A stretch of 64,000 nt of DNA from Anaspis maculata (taxonomy: Eukaryota; Arthropoda; Insecta; Coleoptera; Scraptiidae), in assembly GCA_949128115.1 (NCBI GenBank), contig OX421966.1, positions 30,211,042-30,275,041 on the forward strand, written 5' to 3'. Below the pieces are notes generated by a model. The model saw only the letters and a program-made list of their open reading frames with translations. It made no database searches and was not told the origin of the DNA. The translations under genes and the position numbers were made by a program. Every line of letters begins with the position of its first letter. Within the stretch, counting starts at the first letter, position 1. Below, piece after piece: positions 22,959-32,899 of this stretch.

Positions 22959-22987
22959 CATGTGTTTCGTCCCTGCTGGGGGCTCAT
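21656..22987 (-). CDS. LINE reverse transcriptase, open but 5'-truncated
   Basis: The 443-residue frame carries the RT domain and C-terminal connection region of a Jockey/CR1-group pol protein. Visible motifs in order: SLISKIFERSLKNR (about 20-32), GFRSGMSTEDAL (49-60), motif A VLIDLTKAFDTID with the first catalytic aspartate at 83, motif B GLPQGTILAP (139-148), motif C SYADDT with the catalytic DD at 172-173, KYLGVTLDSHLRWN, and a C-terminal block to residue 443. No stop or frameshift interrupts it. The first 10 or so residues come from the hammerhead-like junction, so the ATG is accidental. The upstream endonuclease half is absent; the protein cannot be a full pol. Confidence 0.9.
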   Translation of the reverse strand: MSPQQGRNTWVIVNISLTSLISKIFERSLKNRITQFLDKFSVISGRQFGFRSGMSTEDALAHVVSRLYGAVDGSKPIIAVLIDLTKAFDTIDHEQLLKKLWDLGFRGPIHTLIKSYLSGREQYVRIGETISDKREINIGLPQGTILAPDLFKIFINDLLSLKIDGEIVSYADDTIILFSGESWDEIRLKAGKDLKQIKDWFDFNLLTMNEKKTKYIPFCSYKNGLPTFTTLDILEADITVHGASTIKYLGVTLDSHLRWNAHAENINKKIRSLLYAFSQLRNFMDIRRLSIVYYALVESVLRYGILVWGGLNKTHVQQLHQTHKKLLKIMFKKGIYYSSELLFRENNIYKIKQIYAEKLFLYQSKQSNVSKKICEHNLRNKNEIAVPKAQKTVGQNCFVYLAPRLFNKVPDSIKNIKNHKRKCIELKEWILMGDIKEMLPTLL

Positions 22988-22998
22988 CAGTGCCGAGG
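22959..22998 (-). ncRNA. Degraded hammerhead ribozyme half, minus strand
   Basis: On the minus strand CACTGATGAG is followed by a short hairpin (GCCCCCAGCAGGGAC) and GAAACACATG. This reproduces the CUGAUGA and GAAA core boxes of a hammerhead, with one C-A mismatch at the second pair of stem II. The expected GTC after the ACAT loop is absent because LINE sequence starts there. It looks like the 5' half of the same ribozyme family as the plus-strand copy at 23093, cut by the junction. Confidence 0.55.
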
Positions 22999-23092
22999 CA
23001 TCCAGTCCGACCAGGACTATTAGGTGTTCCCCTATGTGTACATCACAAAGATTTCTCTGACTGCCACAGCACTGGATGATACGACTGGATGC

Positions 23093-23140
23093 CTATGCAC
23101 TGATGAGCCTGAAACAGGGGCGAAACAAGTGTCTGTGCAG
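23093..23140 (+). ncRNA. Type I hammerhead ribozyme with minimal stem III
   Basis: All core boxes are present in order. C3-A9 is CTGATGA at 23100-23106. Stem II pairs GCCT (23107-23110) with GGGC (23118-23121) around a 7-nt loop. GAAAC at 23122-23126 is followed by an AAGT loop, then GTC at 23131-23133. Stem III is only two base pairs, as known for hammerheads of Penelope-like elements and retrozymes. Stem I pairs CTATGCA (23093-23099) with TGTGCAG (23134-23140) with two wobbles and one mismatch. Predicted self-cleavage is between 23133 and 23134. The family link is inference; activity is untested and may need tandem copies because stem III is short. Confidence 0.65.
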
Positions 23141-23459
23141 TTTTGGACTGATTGTCTAGTGTTGTGGTAGTCGGAGAGCTTTGTTTTTTTTATTGAATTA
23201 AATGGTGTTTACCTGCAAACTAATTTTCTACGTGTAGAATATGTAACAAAAATAGGCAATCTAGTGACATATTCTACAGTAGAATATACACGTAGATAAC
23301 GCATTTTTGACGGTGTATATTCTACTGACCGAGCTACTGACCCAACCCTGCTGGGAAGTACAGGAACGTCAATGGCAGCCAAGAGCACTTTCAAGGCCTT
23401 TCCGGAAGAAGATGAATATTCTCGAGTACAATACGCGCGTACAGACAGGGTGTTGATTT

Positions 23460-23945
23460 TCAAACTTTTCTACCCCAGATTTCTCGCCACCAAAACTTTT
23501 TCCAGAGTCGATGTTTATTTCCAGGAGGACATCAGGACATTGGGTACAGAATTTTTATCTTCGACCACTTCACCTTCACCCTACCCTACTTCAAAATTTC
23601 AAATAGAATTATCTATATGTTGTGATACATCAAATTGAAGCTAGTAAAATTTCCTTTCTGTCAAACTATTTAAAAAAAATTGAGGTCACCTCAAAAATTC
23701 TCAGAATCCTCTTTTTGTTAATCATACCGGGTGATCAATTGAGAACTATCCACAATTGAATATTATACAACCTGCAATAACTCCCGATTCCTAGTGAATA
23801 TTTCTTCGAGCAAAACTGGGTCGATTTTCATATCGAGGGGGACATCCAGAACATACATCGGCGAATTTTTATCTTCAGCCTCCTGGTCCCAACCACCTTA
23901 ACTTTGAATATTCAAACAAGACTACCTACCTTGCGATTTGCACTT
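23460..23945 (+). mobile_element. CCGGGTGATC foldback family, partial copies
   Basis: A clear left end CCGGGTGATCAATTGAGAAC begins at 23727 and follows the 13428 element through CCTGCAATAACTCCCGATT and GGGGACATCCAGAACATA. A more diverged unit, with GAGGACATC and TGATACATCAAATTGAAG, precedes it from about 23460. No inverted right ends were found. Confidence 0.6.
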
Positions 23946-24094
23946 TCTTTTTGAGCGACGGCTTCATCTTCTTTCAAAAAAGCATTCAAAATTTGGCGTT
24001 ACTTACTTATCAAAGAGGCTGGATTATTCATTTCACAACTTTCGAAGTGTGAAGGTACATGATACCTTTTGTCATTGTCGTCAAATTACTAATA

Positions 24095-25682
24095 GCCCAG
24101 GCGCCAGGGAATCAAAAATCAGCTCGATAAGGAAATAATTGTTTCCTGGCTGGAAACTAGCTTAAAACGATCTGTGTAGCTTAGATTTCGACATACTAAT
24201 TTCCCCCCTTTCGGAAATGTCGGCGTCATGTCGCCATCATCAACAAGAAGTGCACCAGCGGGGCTTTTGCCGAATATCTTGATTTTGGGCCATCTGACAT
24301 TAAAAGATGTAAAAAGTCATTTTGGAACCAATGAAATTCCCTACGGAATAGTTTTTGAATGACCTCTTTGCGACCTATGGTTTTTGAGATAGAGCATCTG
24401 GAAGCGAGAGCCATTGTCGTAAAAGCTCCATGGCCACTTGACTCAAAAAACTAAAATGTCGATGCGACAAAAAAATTTCAAAATGAGATTTCTCGAGAAT
24501 CCTTCATGCTATAGTTGCGGTGATGATCTTAAACTCTTTCTCTTGAACCGTTGATTACGAATATAGAAAAGTCAAAAACGTCACATTGTACACATACAGG
24601 GTGTACTTAGGGAATCAAATCAGATCAGAGAAATTTTACATATTTCTTCAATTTAGCCTATATGCGACACTCTAAGCACCTAACACGAGTCCAATATCAA
24701 TATGGATTTGCTCTATAAGCTTTACTTAATACACGAAAGAAGTGGTCAGCTCACAACTTCACTGTAAAATGTTTTGAAGGCCCTCTGAAATCATCAAAAT
24801 AGTAAAAATTTACAGTACCAAGGAATGTATATAACAGTATATTATATACCAAGGGACCAAAGTGAATTTTTAATTTGGGGATTTGGACCCAAAGGGCCCT
24901 TGAGCAACAAACTCCACCCAAAGGATCAAAAATTCACTTTGGTTCCTTGGTATATAATATACTGATACATAAATTTCTTGCTACTGTAAATTTTGATGAT
25001 TTCAGAGGGCCTTCAAAACATTTTACAGGAAGGCTGTGAGCTGACCACTTCTTAAGTGTATCAAGTGAAGCTCACAGAGCAATGCATATTGATATTGGAC
25101 TCGTGATAAGTGCTTGGAGTTTCGCATAGGCTAAATCGAAGAAATATGTCAAATTTCTCTGTTCTGATTTGATTCCCGTAGTACACCCTGTATATGTACA
25201 ATGTGACGTTTTTGACTTTTTAATATTCGTAATCTACGGTTCAAGAGGAAGAGTTTAAGACTATCACCGCAACTATAGCATGAAGAGTTCTCGAGTAATC
25301 TCATTTTGAATTTTTTTTGTCACATCGACATTTTAGTTTTTCGAGTCAAGTGGCCATGGAGCTTCCACGACAATGACTCTCGCTCCCAAAAACTCTATCT
25401 CAAAGACCATAGGTCGCAGAAAATTGATTGAAAAACCAAACTGTAGGGAATTTCATAGGCTTCAAAATGACTCCTTACATCTTTTGCTATCAGATGACCC
25501 AAAATTAAGATATTTGGCAAAAATCACGCTGGTGCACTTCTTGTTGATGATGGCGACATGACGCCGACATTTCCGAAAGGGGGGAAACTAGTATGTCAAA
25601 ACCTAAGCTACACAGATCGTTTTAAGCTAGTTTCCAGCCAGGAAACAATTATTTCCTTATTGTTTTCCCTGGGCGCCTGGGC
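24095..25682. mobile_element. Long foldback element (GCCCAGGCGCC), copy 1
   Basis: Ends GCCCAGGCGCCAGGGAA and TTCCCTGGGCGCCTGGGC (right end on the plus strand) are inverted and flanked by TA. The two arms are about 790 bases each, closely similar and continuous to a centre near 24885. Both arms contain ACATTTCCGAAAGGGG and AAATCATCAAAA motifs in opposite orientation. Short frames here (for example 25373-25561) are mirrored in both arms and are not genes. Copy 2 starts at 63046. High arm identity suggests a recent element or gene conversion between arms. Confidence 0.88.
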
Positions 25683-25689
25683 TATAAGA

Positions 25690-26300
25690 TCAGTGAAAAA
25701 TACGACAGAAAATCACTAGAGCTCGGATTTTGGGTCAGGAAAATCCCATTTTAGGCGGATATCCCATTTTAGGCAAGTTTAGGCAAATATCCCATTTTGG
25801 GCAAGTTAAGGCAAATACCACGAAAAACCGTTTTCGCGGAAAAAGTAATAATTCAAAGTTGCGAATGAATAAATCATAGACAGAGTCAAAAGCTCTTAGA
25901 AAGGATTTTTGTTGCTATTCCGGGTATGAGCACTCATTGAGCTGCCACAACATTTCTTCCTCCTTTTTGCCACGGAATTCGTATTTTTTGATGGACAATG
26001 ATTAAAAATCAAAATTCAACATGAATTGCGTAATATACTCAGAACATACACTTTCTTCAAGCGCCTAGCTACCATTTCTTGTGAAAATTGCAAAGATTCA
26101 TGCATTATTTGAACCTTAACTAACATATAGTAAGTGGACATCAAACGGAAGAAGAGAAATAATGAGTAATGAGGTTTGGACGTTCATAGCTGGGAAATTT
26201 TTAATCTTCTTTTACATCGCACAGACGTCGCGACGGTAGCGTATCTTGGGCATTGATGGCATTGAAATTTTATAATTTCTTATTGTGACTAACATCAGAG
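25690..26300. other. No gene seen
   Basis: A short direct repetition of ATCCCATTTTAGGC/ATCCCATTTTGGGC occurs at about 25745-25805. Otherwise nothing is supported. Confidence 0.5.
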
Positions 26301-26307
26301 CATTCTC

Positions 26308-28408
26308 TATTTTTAGCGCATTTTCCATCTTGATGAAAATCGCTATTGCAACCGCTTTGTCCGTCCGTCCGTCCGTCCGTCCGTCCGTCCGTCCGTCCGT
26401 CCGTCCGTCCGTCCGTCCGTCCGTCCGTTCATCGAACTCCTCCCAAACTAGACGACCTAGCTTTCTAATTTTTTCGCTGTTACATAGCTGCCACTCCCAA
26501 AGGAGGGCTAGGCTATATTGGATGTCCATATTGCGCCGCCAACATAGAGAAAACCGCCCCCGATAAACTTGAAATAACATAATATTGCACTTTCTACCAG
26601 ACCTGATGCTCTAGTGTTCTCATTTTTTGAATAATACATAGTTGCCACTTATAAACGTGAGCCAACAAACATTCCGTCTTCAATATGCGCCGCCAACATG
26701 AAAAAACTGCTAAAAACCGCCCCCAAGCACTTTAAAATGAAAAACATGAACCCGAAGACATAGCGATCTGATTCTTTCGGTACATAAATAGCTGACTAAA
26801 AATGAGAAAGGATAGGCTACTTTTGGTTAGTCGCCGCCCCCAGATTCCGCCCCCAAACGATAAAAAGTGCAACTTTCACAAATGTTACTGATTGAGATGT
26901 TCCCTTCAACATTTAGGAACTGCCAACTCAAATTGTGCAACATTTGCTCAGCCGAACGCTGCCGCTCCCACACGCCGCCCCCAAAGTAAAAGATAAATGA
27001 AAAACATGAACCTGAAGATATAACGATCTAATTCTTTCACTTTATAAATAGCTGACTGAAATTGGAAAAAGATAGGCCACTTTTAATTAGCCGCCGCTTC
27101 CAGCTGCCGCCTCCAGCTGCTGCCTCCAGCTGCCGCCTCCAAGTAAAAAAATGCAACTTTCACAATTTTCACTGATTGTCATATTTCCCTTACATTTAGT
27201 AACTTCCAACTCAAACTGTGCAACAGTTACTTTGCCGAATGCTGCCGCCCCCATACGCTGCCATCAAAGTGAGAGATGGATGAAAAACATAAACCCGAAG
27301 ACATAGCGATCTGATTCTATCGGTATATAAATAGCTGACTAAAAATGGGAAAGGATAGGCTACTTTTGGTTAGTCGCCGCCCCCAGATTCCGCCCCCAAA
27401 CGATAAAAAGTGCAACTTTCACAAATGTTACTGATTAAGATGTTCCCTTCAACATTTAGGAACTGCCAACTCAAATTGTGCAACATTTGCTCAGCCGAAC
27501 GCTGCCGCTCCCACACGCCGCCCCCAAAGTAAGAGATAAATGAAAAACATGAACCTGAAGACATAGCGATCTAATTCTTTCACTATATTGATAGCTGACT
27601 GAAATTGAAAGAAGATAGGCCACTTTAATTAGCCGCCGCCTCCAGCTGCCGCCTCCAAGCAAAAAATGCAACTTTCACAATTTTCACTAATTGTCATATT
27701 TCCCTTACATTTAGTAACTTCCAACTCAAACTGTGCAACAGTTACTTTGCCGAATGCTGCCGCCCCCATACGCTGCCATCAAAGTGAGAGATGAGTGAAA
27801 AACATAAACCCGAAGACATAACGATCTAATTCTTTCGCTATATAGATAGCTTACTAAAAATGGGAAAGAATAGGCTACTTTTGATATGACGCCGCCTCCA
27901 ACTTCCACCCCCAAAAGAAAAAAAGTGCAACTTCCAATAATTTCCACTGATTTACATTTTAATGTTACCTCAAACATTCAGAAACTCCCAACTCAAACTG
28001 TGGAAAAATTTCTTTGCCAAACTCTGCCGCTCCCACACGCCGCCCCCAAAGTAAGAGATAAATGTAAAACATAACCTTGAAGACATGGCGATCTAATTGT
28101 TCCGCTATATAGATAGCTGACTAAAAATGGGAAGAGATAGGCCACTTTTGATTAGTCGCCGCTCCCAGCTCCCGCCCTCAAACAAAAAAATATTGATGAG
28201 TGAAAGAATTTTCATTCAAATCTATTTAGTTGGCAAGTACCCCATTCTGATAACAAAATATCACAATGAGTTTCAAATGAAGAAAGTGGGCAAGGAATGG
28301 TATTTCTCCTTCAACCAAATTTCTTTACGTTCACAATATGCCTCTTTGAGAAAATGCGCTACTGAGACTCACGCACGTGAAGGCATACTCACTTGTTTTT
28401 TTTTTTTG
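26308..28408. mobile_element. Tandem-array element B, copy 2
   Basis: It begins TTTTTAGCGCATTTTCC, has the (TCCG)n run at 26359-26428, then units starting near 26740, 26997, 27283, 27540, 27798 and 28060 (spacing about 257-286 bases). It closes with the same block as copy 1, ending GTGAAGGCATACTCACTTG. GAAAATGCGCTA at 28350-28361 is the inverse of TAGCGCATTTTC at 26314. Unlike copy 1 it contains no LINE insertion. Minus-strand frames with GGGSWRRR-like strings are repeat shadows. Confidence 0.75.
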
Positions 28409-28419
28409 GCTTCAATTCG

Positions 28420-29160
28420 ATCTCTTCCTCTGCCTGCCTTGTTTATTTTTTTTTGTTCATACTCTTCGAACATACTTTGTAACTTAGTTACATATATAAT
28501 GTAGCTGGTTGACTTATTTCTTTCGAATGATAGGTGTGAGTATACCTACTGGAATTCTACAACTCGCCGTTAACTCGTTATTATTTTATCATGCAAGACT
28601 GTGATACTGTGGAGACTTCCATCCTTTGATTGTTTGCCGAAAACCCGCAGAGTTTACCTTCGAACCATTCTTTTCCAAATCGGCGTCATTCTCTTCCTAT
28701 AGGTAAACGTCTTCATCGACATCGCATCATAATGGGCGGTCCCACCGACTCTTCGACTTCTGAGACCTCACGCAATAAACTTTACACGCAACATCCGAAA
28801 ACGGTTTTTCTGTGGTTTATTGCACCCCCCCAATAAAGTTTTGAAAGTCTTCACGTTTTGACCTTCCCACATATAGGGGGCAGAGAGCCCGGCGTGCAAT
28901 AAAAAACCTATTTAGCAGTGTTCCTTTTATATTGTTTCCTGCGGGTGAACTTTCGGCCCTCGCGTCACCGACCGACCGGTCCCTTTTCGGAACATATTGA
29001 TGATGGGTTGGTTGACAGGTATTCCTAACGGGACAGCATACTTAACTTGAGCTTCTATATAGGCATGCACCCCCAGATTTCTTGTGTGCTTTTGACCTTT
29101 TGTGCAGAAGAGGGAAGATAATAATTTGCGAACGCATATCCCGTTCACTTTTCTATTTTC
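28420..29160. other. No gene supported; several AATAAA motifs
   Basis: AATAAA occurs at about 28773, 28833 and 28899. A minus-strand frame at 28927-29148 (73 residues) has no recognised domain. The region could be transposon 3' sequence, but no partner repeat is visible. Confidence 0.35.
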
Positions 29161-29162
29161 AA

Positions 29163-29243
29163 TAGAATGACTTTTTGGAGCAAAAATAAAGTGACAAGCT
29201 GAGGCGCTGATGGGAGGATATACGGCTCCAAAAAGTCATTCTA
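29163..29243. mobile_element. 81-bp palindromic MITE
   Basis: TAGAATGACTTTTTGGAGC at the left is exactly inverted at the right as GCTCCAAAAAGTCATTCTA, with about 43 bases between. It is a minimal stem-loop insertion, non-coding, with no second copy seen here. Confidence 0.7.
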
Positions 29244-29942
29244 CTGAATTAAAAATTTAAACAGTACAGTGTCAATAAAATACTTACCGTGGGTTCCACA
29301 GAAAAGATAATACGAGATTAGTTGATTCGCGATTCTGTTTGTCAATTTGTAGCTGAGTGATCAATGAAAATGCTGGTTTATTTCTCAATAATGAAAAGAT
29401 GATGGATCTAGTACAGATTTCAGGCATTTTCTGTGGTTAATCGCCTAGCATTCAGCGGAAAAAAGTTCAGTATATCTGCAATCAGCCTTGATCGCTGCTC
29501 ATCTTTCTTGTGGAACCGACGGTTATTTCTAAAAACCGAGTATAAGGTACCCTCGAAGGTACCTTAGTACGGATAATGCATATACCTAATTATAGAATAT
29601 GTCGACGTAATCAATGACCAGGTTATAGATATTGCTCGTTCAGATGTCTCATGCGGTATAAAACGCGCTAATTAGGCAGATTTTATCAAGCATCTTGGAA
29701 TATGCTACAAGATTATCATCTCTTGAATCCATTTCCAATCTCCAAACTTGGAATTCAGGGGTTTCTTCGTTTATATAATTTCAATAATTGGTATTCAAGT
29801 GTAGTCCTTGCCACAGAGTTGTAATAATTTATCTCGTTGATGCACATCAGCTGTAATTTGCGCCAACATTACAAGAATTTGTTGAAACTTCAACTTATTC
29901 TTCACGAAGAATCGTTTGTACACGTCCACAATTGTCATTCAC

Positions 29943-30279
29943 CTGTAGGCAGACGGGAGCGAGACATTGGAAAAAGGCTCGATTCCTTCTGTGTTGTTGC
30001 ATGGTGTAGAGTTATTGTAAACGTCATCAGACAGTGGCACTTCACCACTTCCTTTGGCAATGCCTCGGCCTTCCCTCTCTGTCCACCAACAATAATCGAC
30101 GGACGTGTCCGACATATCCGAACGGCTAATAAATATTCCTGATGTGTGGCATCGAAGAAGACACGCAGGAATTCGGCTCTGAGCCACGGATGATGGCTGA
30201 AAGCCACGAGGGGCCTTATACTTCTTCGTTTTAGATTTGCAAGAATGCTCGTACGGATCGGCGAGTGTAAAGTTCACAC
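29943..30279 (-). CDS. Candidate internal exon, unknown protein
   Basis: On the minus strand an open frame lies between a possible acceptor (CATCATAG, before 30279) and a good donor (CTACAG then GTGAATG, at 29943). It encodes about 112 residues with three N-glycosylation-like sites (NNST, CNNTE, SNVS) and several cysteines, which would suit an extracellular segment. A second minus-strand frame overlaps it, so coding status is uncertain. No domain is recognised. Confidence 0.25.
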
Positions 30280-30384
30280 CTATGATGTGCATAAACAATG
30301 GGCAGTTATGCACGCATTTACGCTATCTTTGCGGCGAGATCTTGCGTCATAAATGTCTTGTCTCATATAGAGACGTACTTATAT

Positions 30385-32895
30385 AGGTTCTTGGAGGAAG
30401 AAGAATTGACTTATGCATCGGCTATATGTGATGCCTCAGCGAAAGTCGACAGAGTCAAGGACATTGTGGCGACCCAGCCAGCCGAGCAATCAAAGGTTTT
30501 GTTATTGCACTTGATTGTTATCTTGAGATGATGATGAAGCGGTTCCTTGTTCAGAAGCCGCACCAGGTCCGGACTCGGGTTTTTATCTTATTTATTATCT
30601 AATGCCAAATTGAACTTTGATCACAACATGCATTGATGATCGGATAACCGCCGAGCCTAAACTAATCGCCAGCCAGCACACCTACTTGAGATCCATTTTT
30701 ATTTATTCATTGAGTAGGGCACTGCATACTAGCAGACATGACTATAATGTATTCATAATGTATCTACAGAGCCAAACTGGTGATATTTTGCATCAGCGTG
30801 ACAACTGATCTATATTTGGGACAGGCAACCGGTTGGTTACGCTTCTTTCAGCAAAGCTGCGCAAACGCAACGCAAAGCTGGAGTTATGACTCATCAATAG
30901 CGGTACTTAGCTATATTCTATCAAATAGCTGTTCATGTCAATTCACTGTTTTGAACTTGGACTTCGACCAATCTTGTTCCTTCCAAATTTTTAAACACTG
31001 ATGATAACAAAATACCCACTAACGTATGTTTGCCATTCCACAAAGGTACTTGGTTTGAGCCTTGGAAGGCTTAGAGGGAAAAACACACATGAACTGAATG
31101 CCAGCCATTTGCATGTAGAAGACGAATCTGCGGGACCAAATTCAGTAATACGTATCATCACGTTTATTGGTATAAGTGACTTTTCTGGAGTAATCACAGG
31201 ATTTTTCAATTTCATAATTTGAAAAGTCTAGGTAACTCAACTGATCTGCAAATGCACAGTGTTGATTGTTTTTTCACATAGGCCCAGTGAGTGACTTCGA
31301 GTTTACTTCAAAGTGAGCAGCTGAAGCCATATCAAGTCAGACAATCATGTCATTTTTGTTGAACTTTTGTCATGGTAATTCCATGAATCTTGAACTGACC
31401 TAAGCTACGAAAAACCTTTCTTGTCATTGTGACATGAGCATCATGACCACCTGAGATACAAGTACCTACCTATATGGATTATGAAGAGATACTATACTCA
31501 GAGCTTTTCCTGATACGCAACTCAATTAGCAACACGTCACTTTGGCATTTTCAGGATGAGTATTCATAAATAATAACAACCACCATAAATAATGTTGCAA
31601 GCAAATTAGAGGATCTCGTCTGTGTGTGCGGAGGTGCGATTTTATTGTTTGTTGTATTATTTATTGTTCATAGGTCAAGTGTCGACGGGTTTTATGAAAT
31701 GCAATGTTTGCGAGTTACCTCTGCAATATGTTCTAGAAATGTCAACAAATTGCCCCTCGGTGTGTTATGTGTTTGTATGTGTGATAGGATAGGAATATGC
31801 ATTAGCCGATGAATACTTGGCTAATTTTTACAGGAAAGGTTGCACGATTGGAAAGAGTTTATTTATCTTTGAGATCAAGTGCTAATTGGGAATGGCGTAA
31901 ATGTCATGAACGTCGTGTTCGTTAATGAAGCTTTATGTGATTGTACATGTCGGTGACACGGATCGGTTCAATTAAAACGACGCGTTTTCTTGGATTTATG
32001 CGAGTCCGCCAAGAAGTAGACTGTGCATGTTTGATTATCGTCCGTTCACGAGCGATTTGAATACGAACTTTTATCTCTGCGTGGTCGGATTTTTGCGTGC
32101 TAACGTGGTTCAAAATGTAGAATCGAAAGTATACTGTAAACATAGTTACCAAGGCAGGTCAAGTTTTTTTTTAAGTTATTCACTTGGTGCTAGATTTCAA
32201 GTCCGATTTGCGTCCAAAATTGCTAGCTTGACAACGGCGTAAAACAACTTGTTTTAGCCAATCAAGCTGCTGTATTTGTCAATTTGCACCGCGCCGCCAG
32301 CTTTGTGCCACCTGACTTGAAACGGAGCCATTGAAGACGCTCAGGACGTGACTTCATGCTTTTTTTTTCTAGAAATATATTTTTGTGCAATCAGATTGTG
32401 CATTGTTCATTTGTTTCATTTCAAAATATTATTTGACTTGACACCATACTACGTACTTATACCCGCGATAATGACGAGTGACGACCCATCATTCCAACTT
32501 AGTCAATTTGGAGGGAAAGAAACAGGTCGCGGAATGTGAATGCATAAAGGATTTTTCAAAAGAGAACTATTATTGATGCATGTCTAGAGGGCGATTACGT
32601 CTTGGTTATATTTCAACTGTTAATTGGTCAGTGCCAATGCCAAACAAAGCTAAAAGACCTGTCACTTGTCACTTCCGATCTGTCCTTCCCTGTTGATGGA
32701 AATGTTGTTTATCACACGTGTCAACGGAAATTTCAATAGTCACCAAACTGACATTAGCACTAAACCAATGTTCCTAGAATACATAACTTCGACGACAAGG
32801 TGAACAAGAACGTCTTATTGCCAACTTTGGCACAACAAATTCCTACATGTTTAGGCTCAAGTGTACCTCACAAATAAACTTCTTGTGACTCAAAG
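30385..32895. other. No gene supported
   Basis: A plus-strand frame at 30298-30531 contains a plausible-looking segment (FLEEEELTYASAICDASAKV) after a weak acceptor, but nothing confirms it. The remainder is AT-rich with small frames and no inverted repeats that I could see. This is the longest stretch without an obvious transposon. Confidence 0.4.
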
Positions 32896-32899
32896 TATA

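Larger units (their letters stand above)
20856..23350. mobile_element. hAT-like transposon carrying a nested retroelement
   Basis: Terminal inverted repeats CAGGGTTGGGTCA and TGACCCAACCCTG match perfectly over 13 bases. The flanks are CTTGGAAG (20848-20855) and CTGGGAAG (23351-23358), an 8-bp target duplication with one mismatch; 8-bp duplication and a CAGGG terminus are hAT hallmarks. Subterminal ACGTAGAAAATTA and TAGAATAT motifs recur in both halves. No hAT transposase is recognisable; the interior is occupied by a truncated LINE and hammerhead-like sequences. Confidence 0.85.

Noticed and set aside
25373..25561. 62-residue frame in the foldback, with a mirrored frame at 24226-24414
   Set aside because: Both are the same arm sequence read in opposite orientation; no start context or domain and the copies differ by substitutions without coding pattern.
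26285..26566. 93-residue frame with a proline-serine-valine-arginine repeat
   Set aside because: It is a translation of the (TCCG)n microsatellite in element B, mirrored by other frames in both copies.
29927..30313. Two overlapping minus-strand frames as a complete gene
   Set aside because: Neither has a recognised domain or both strong splice signals; kept only as a low-confidence exon candidate.
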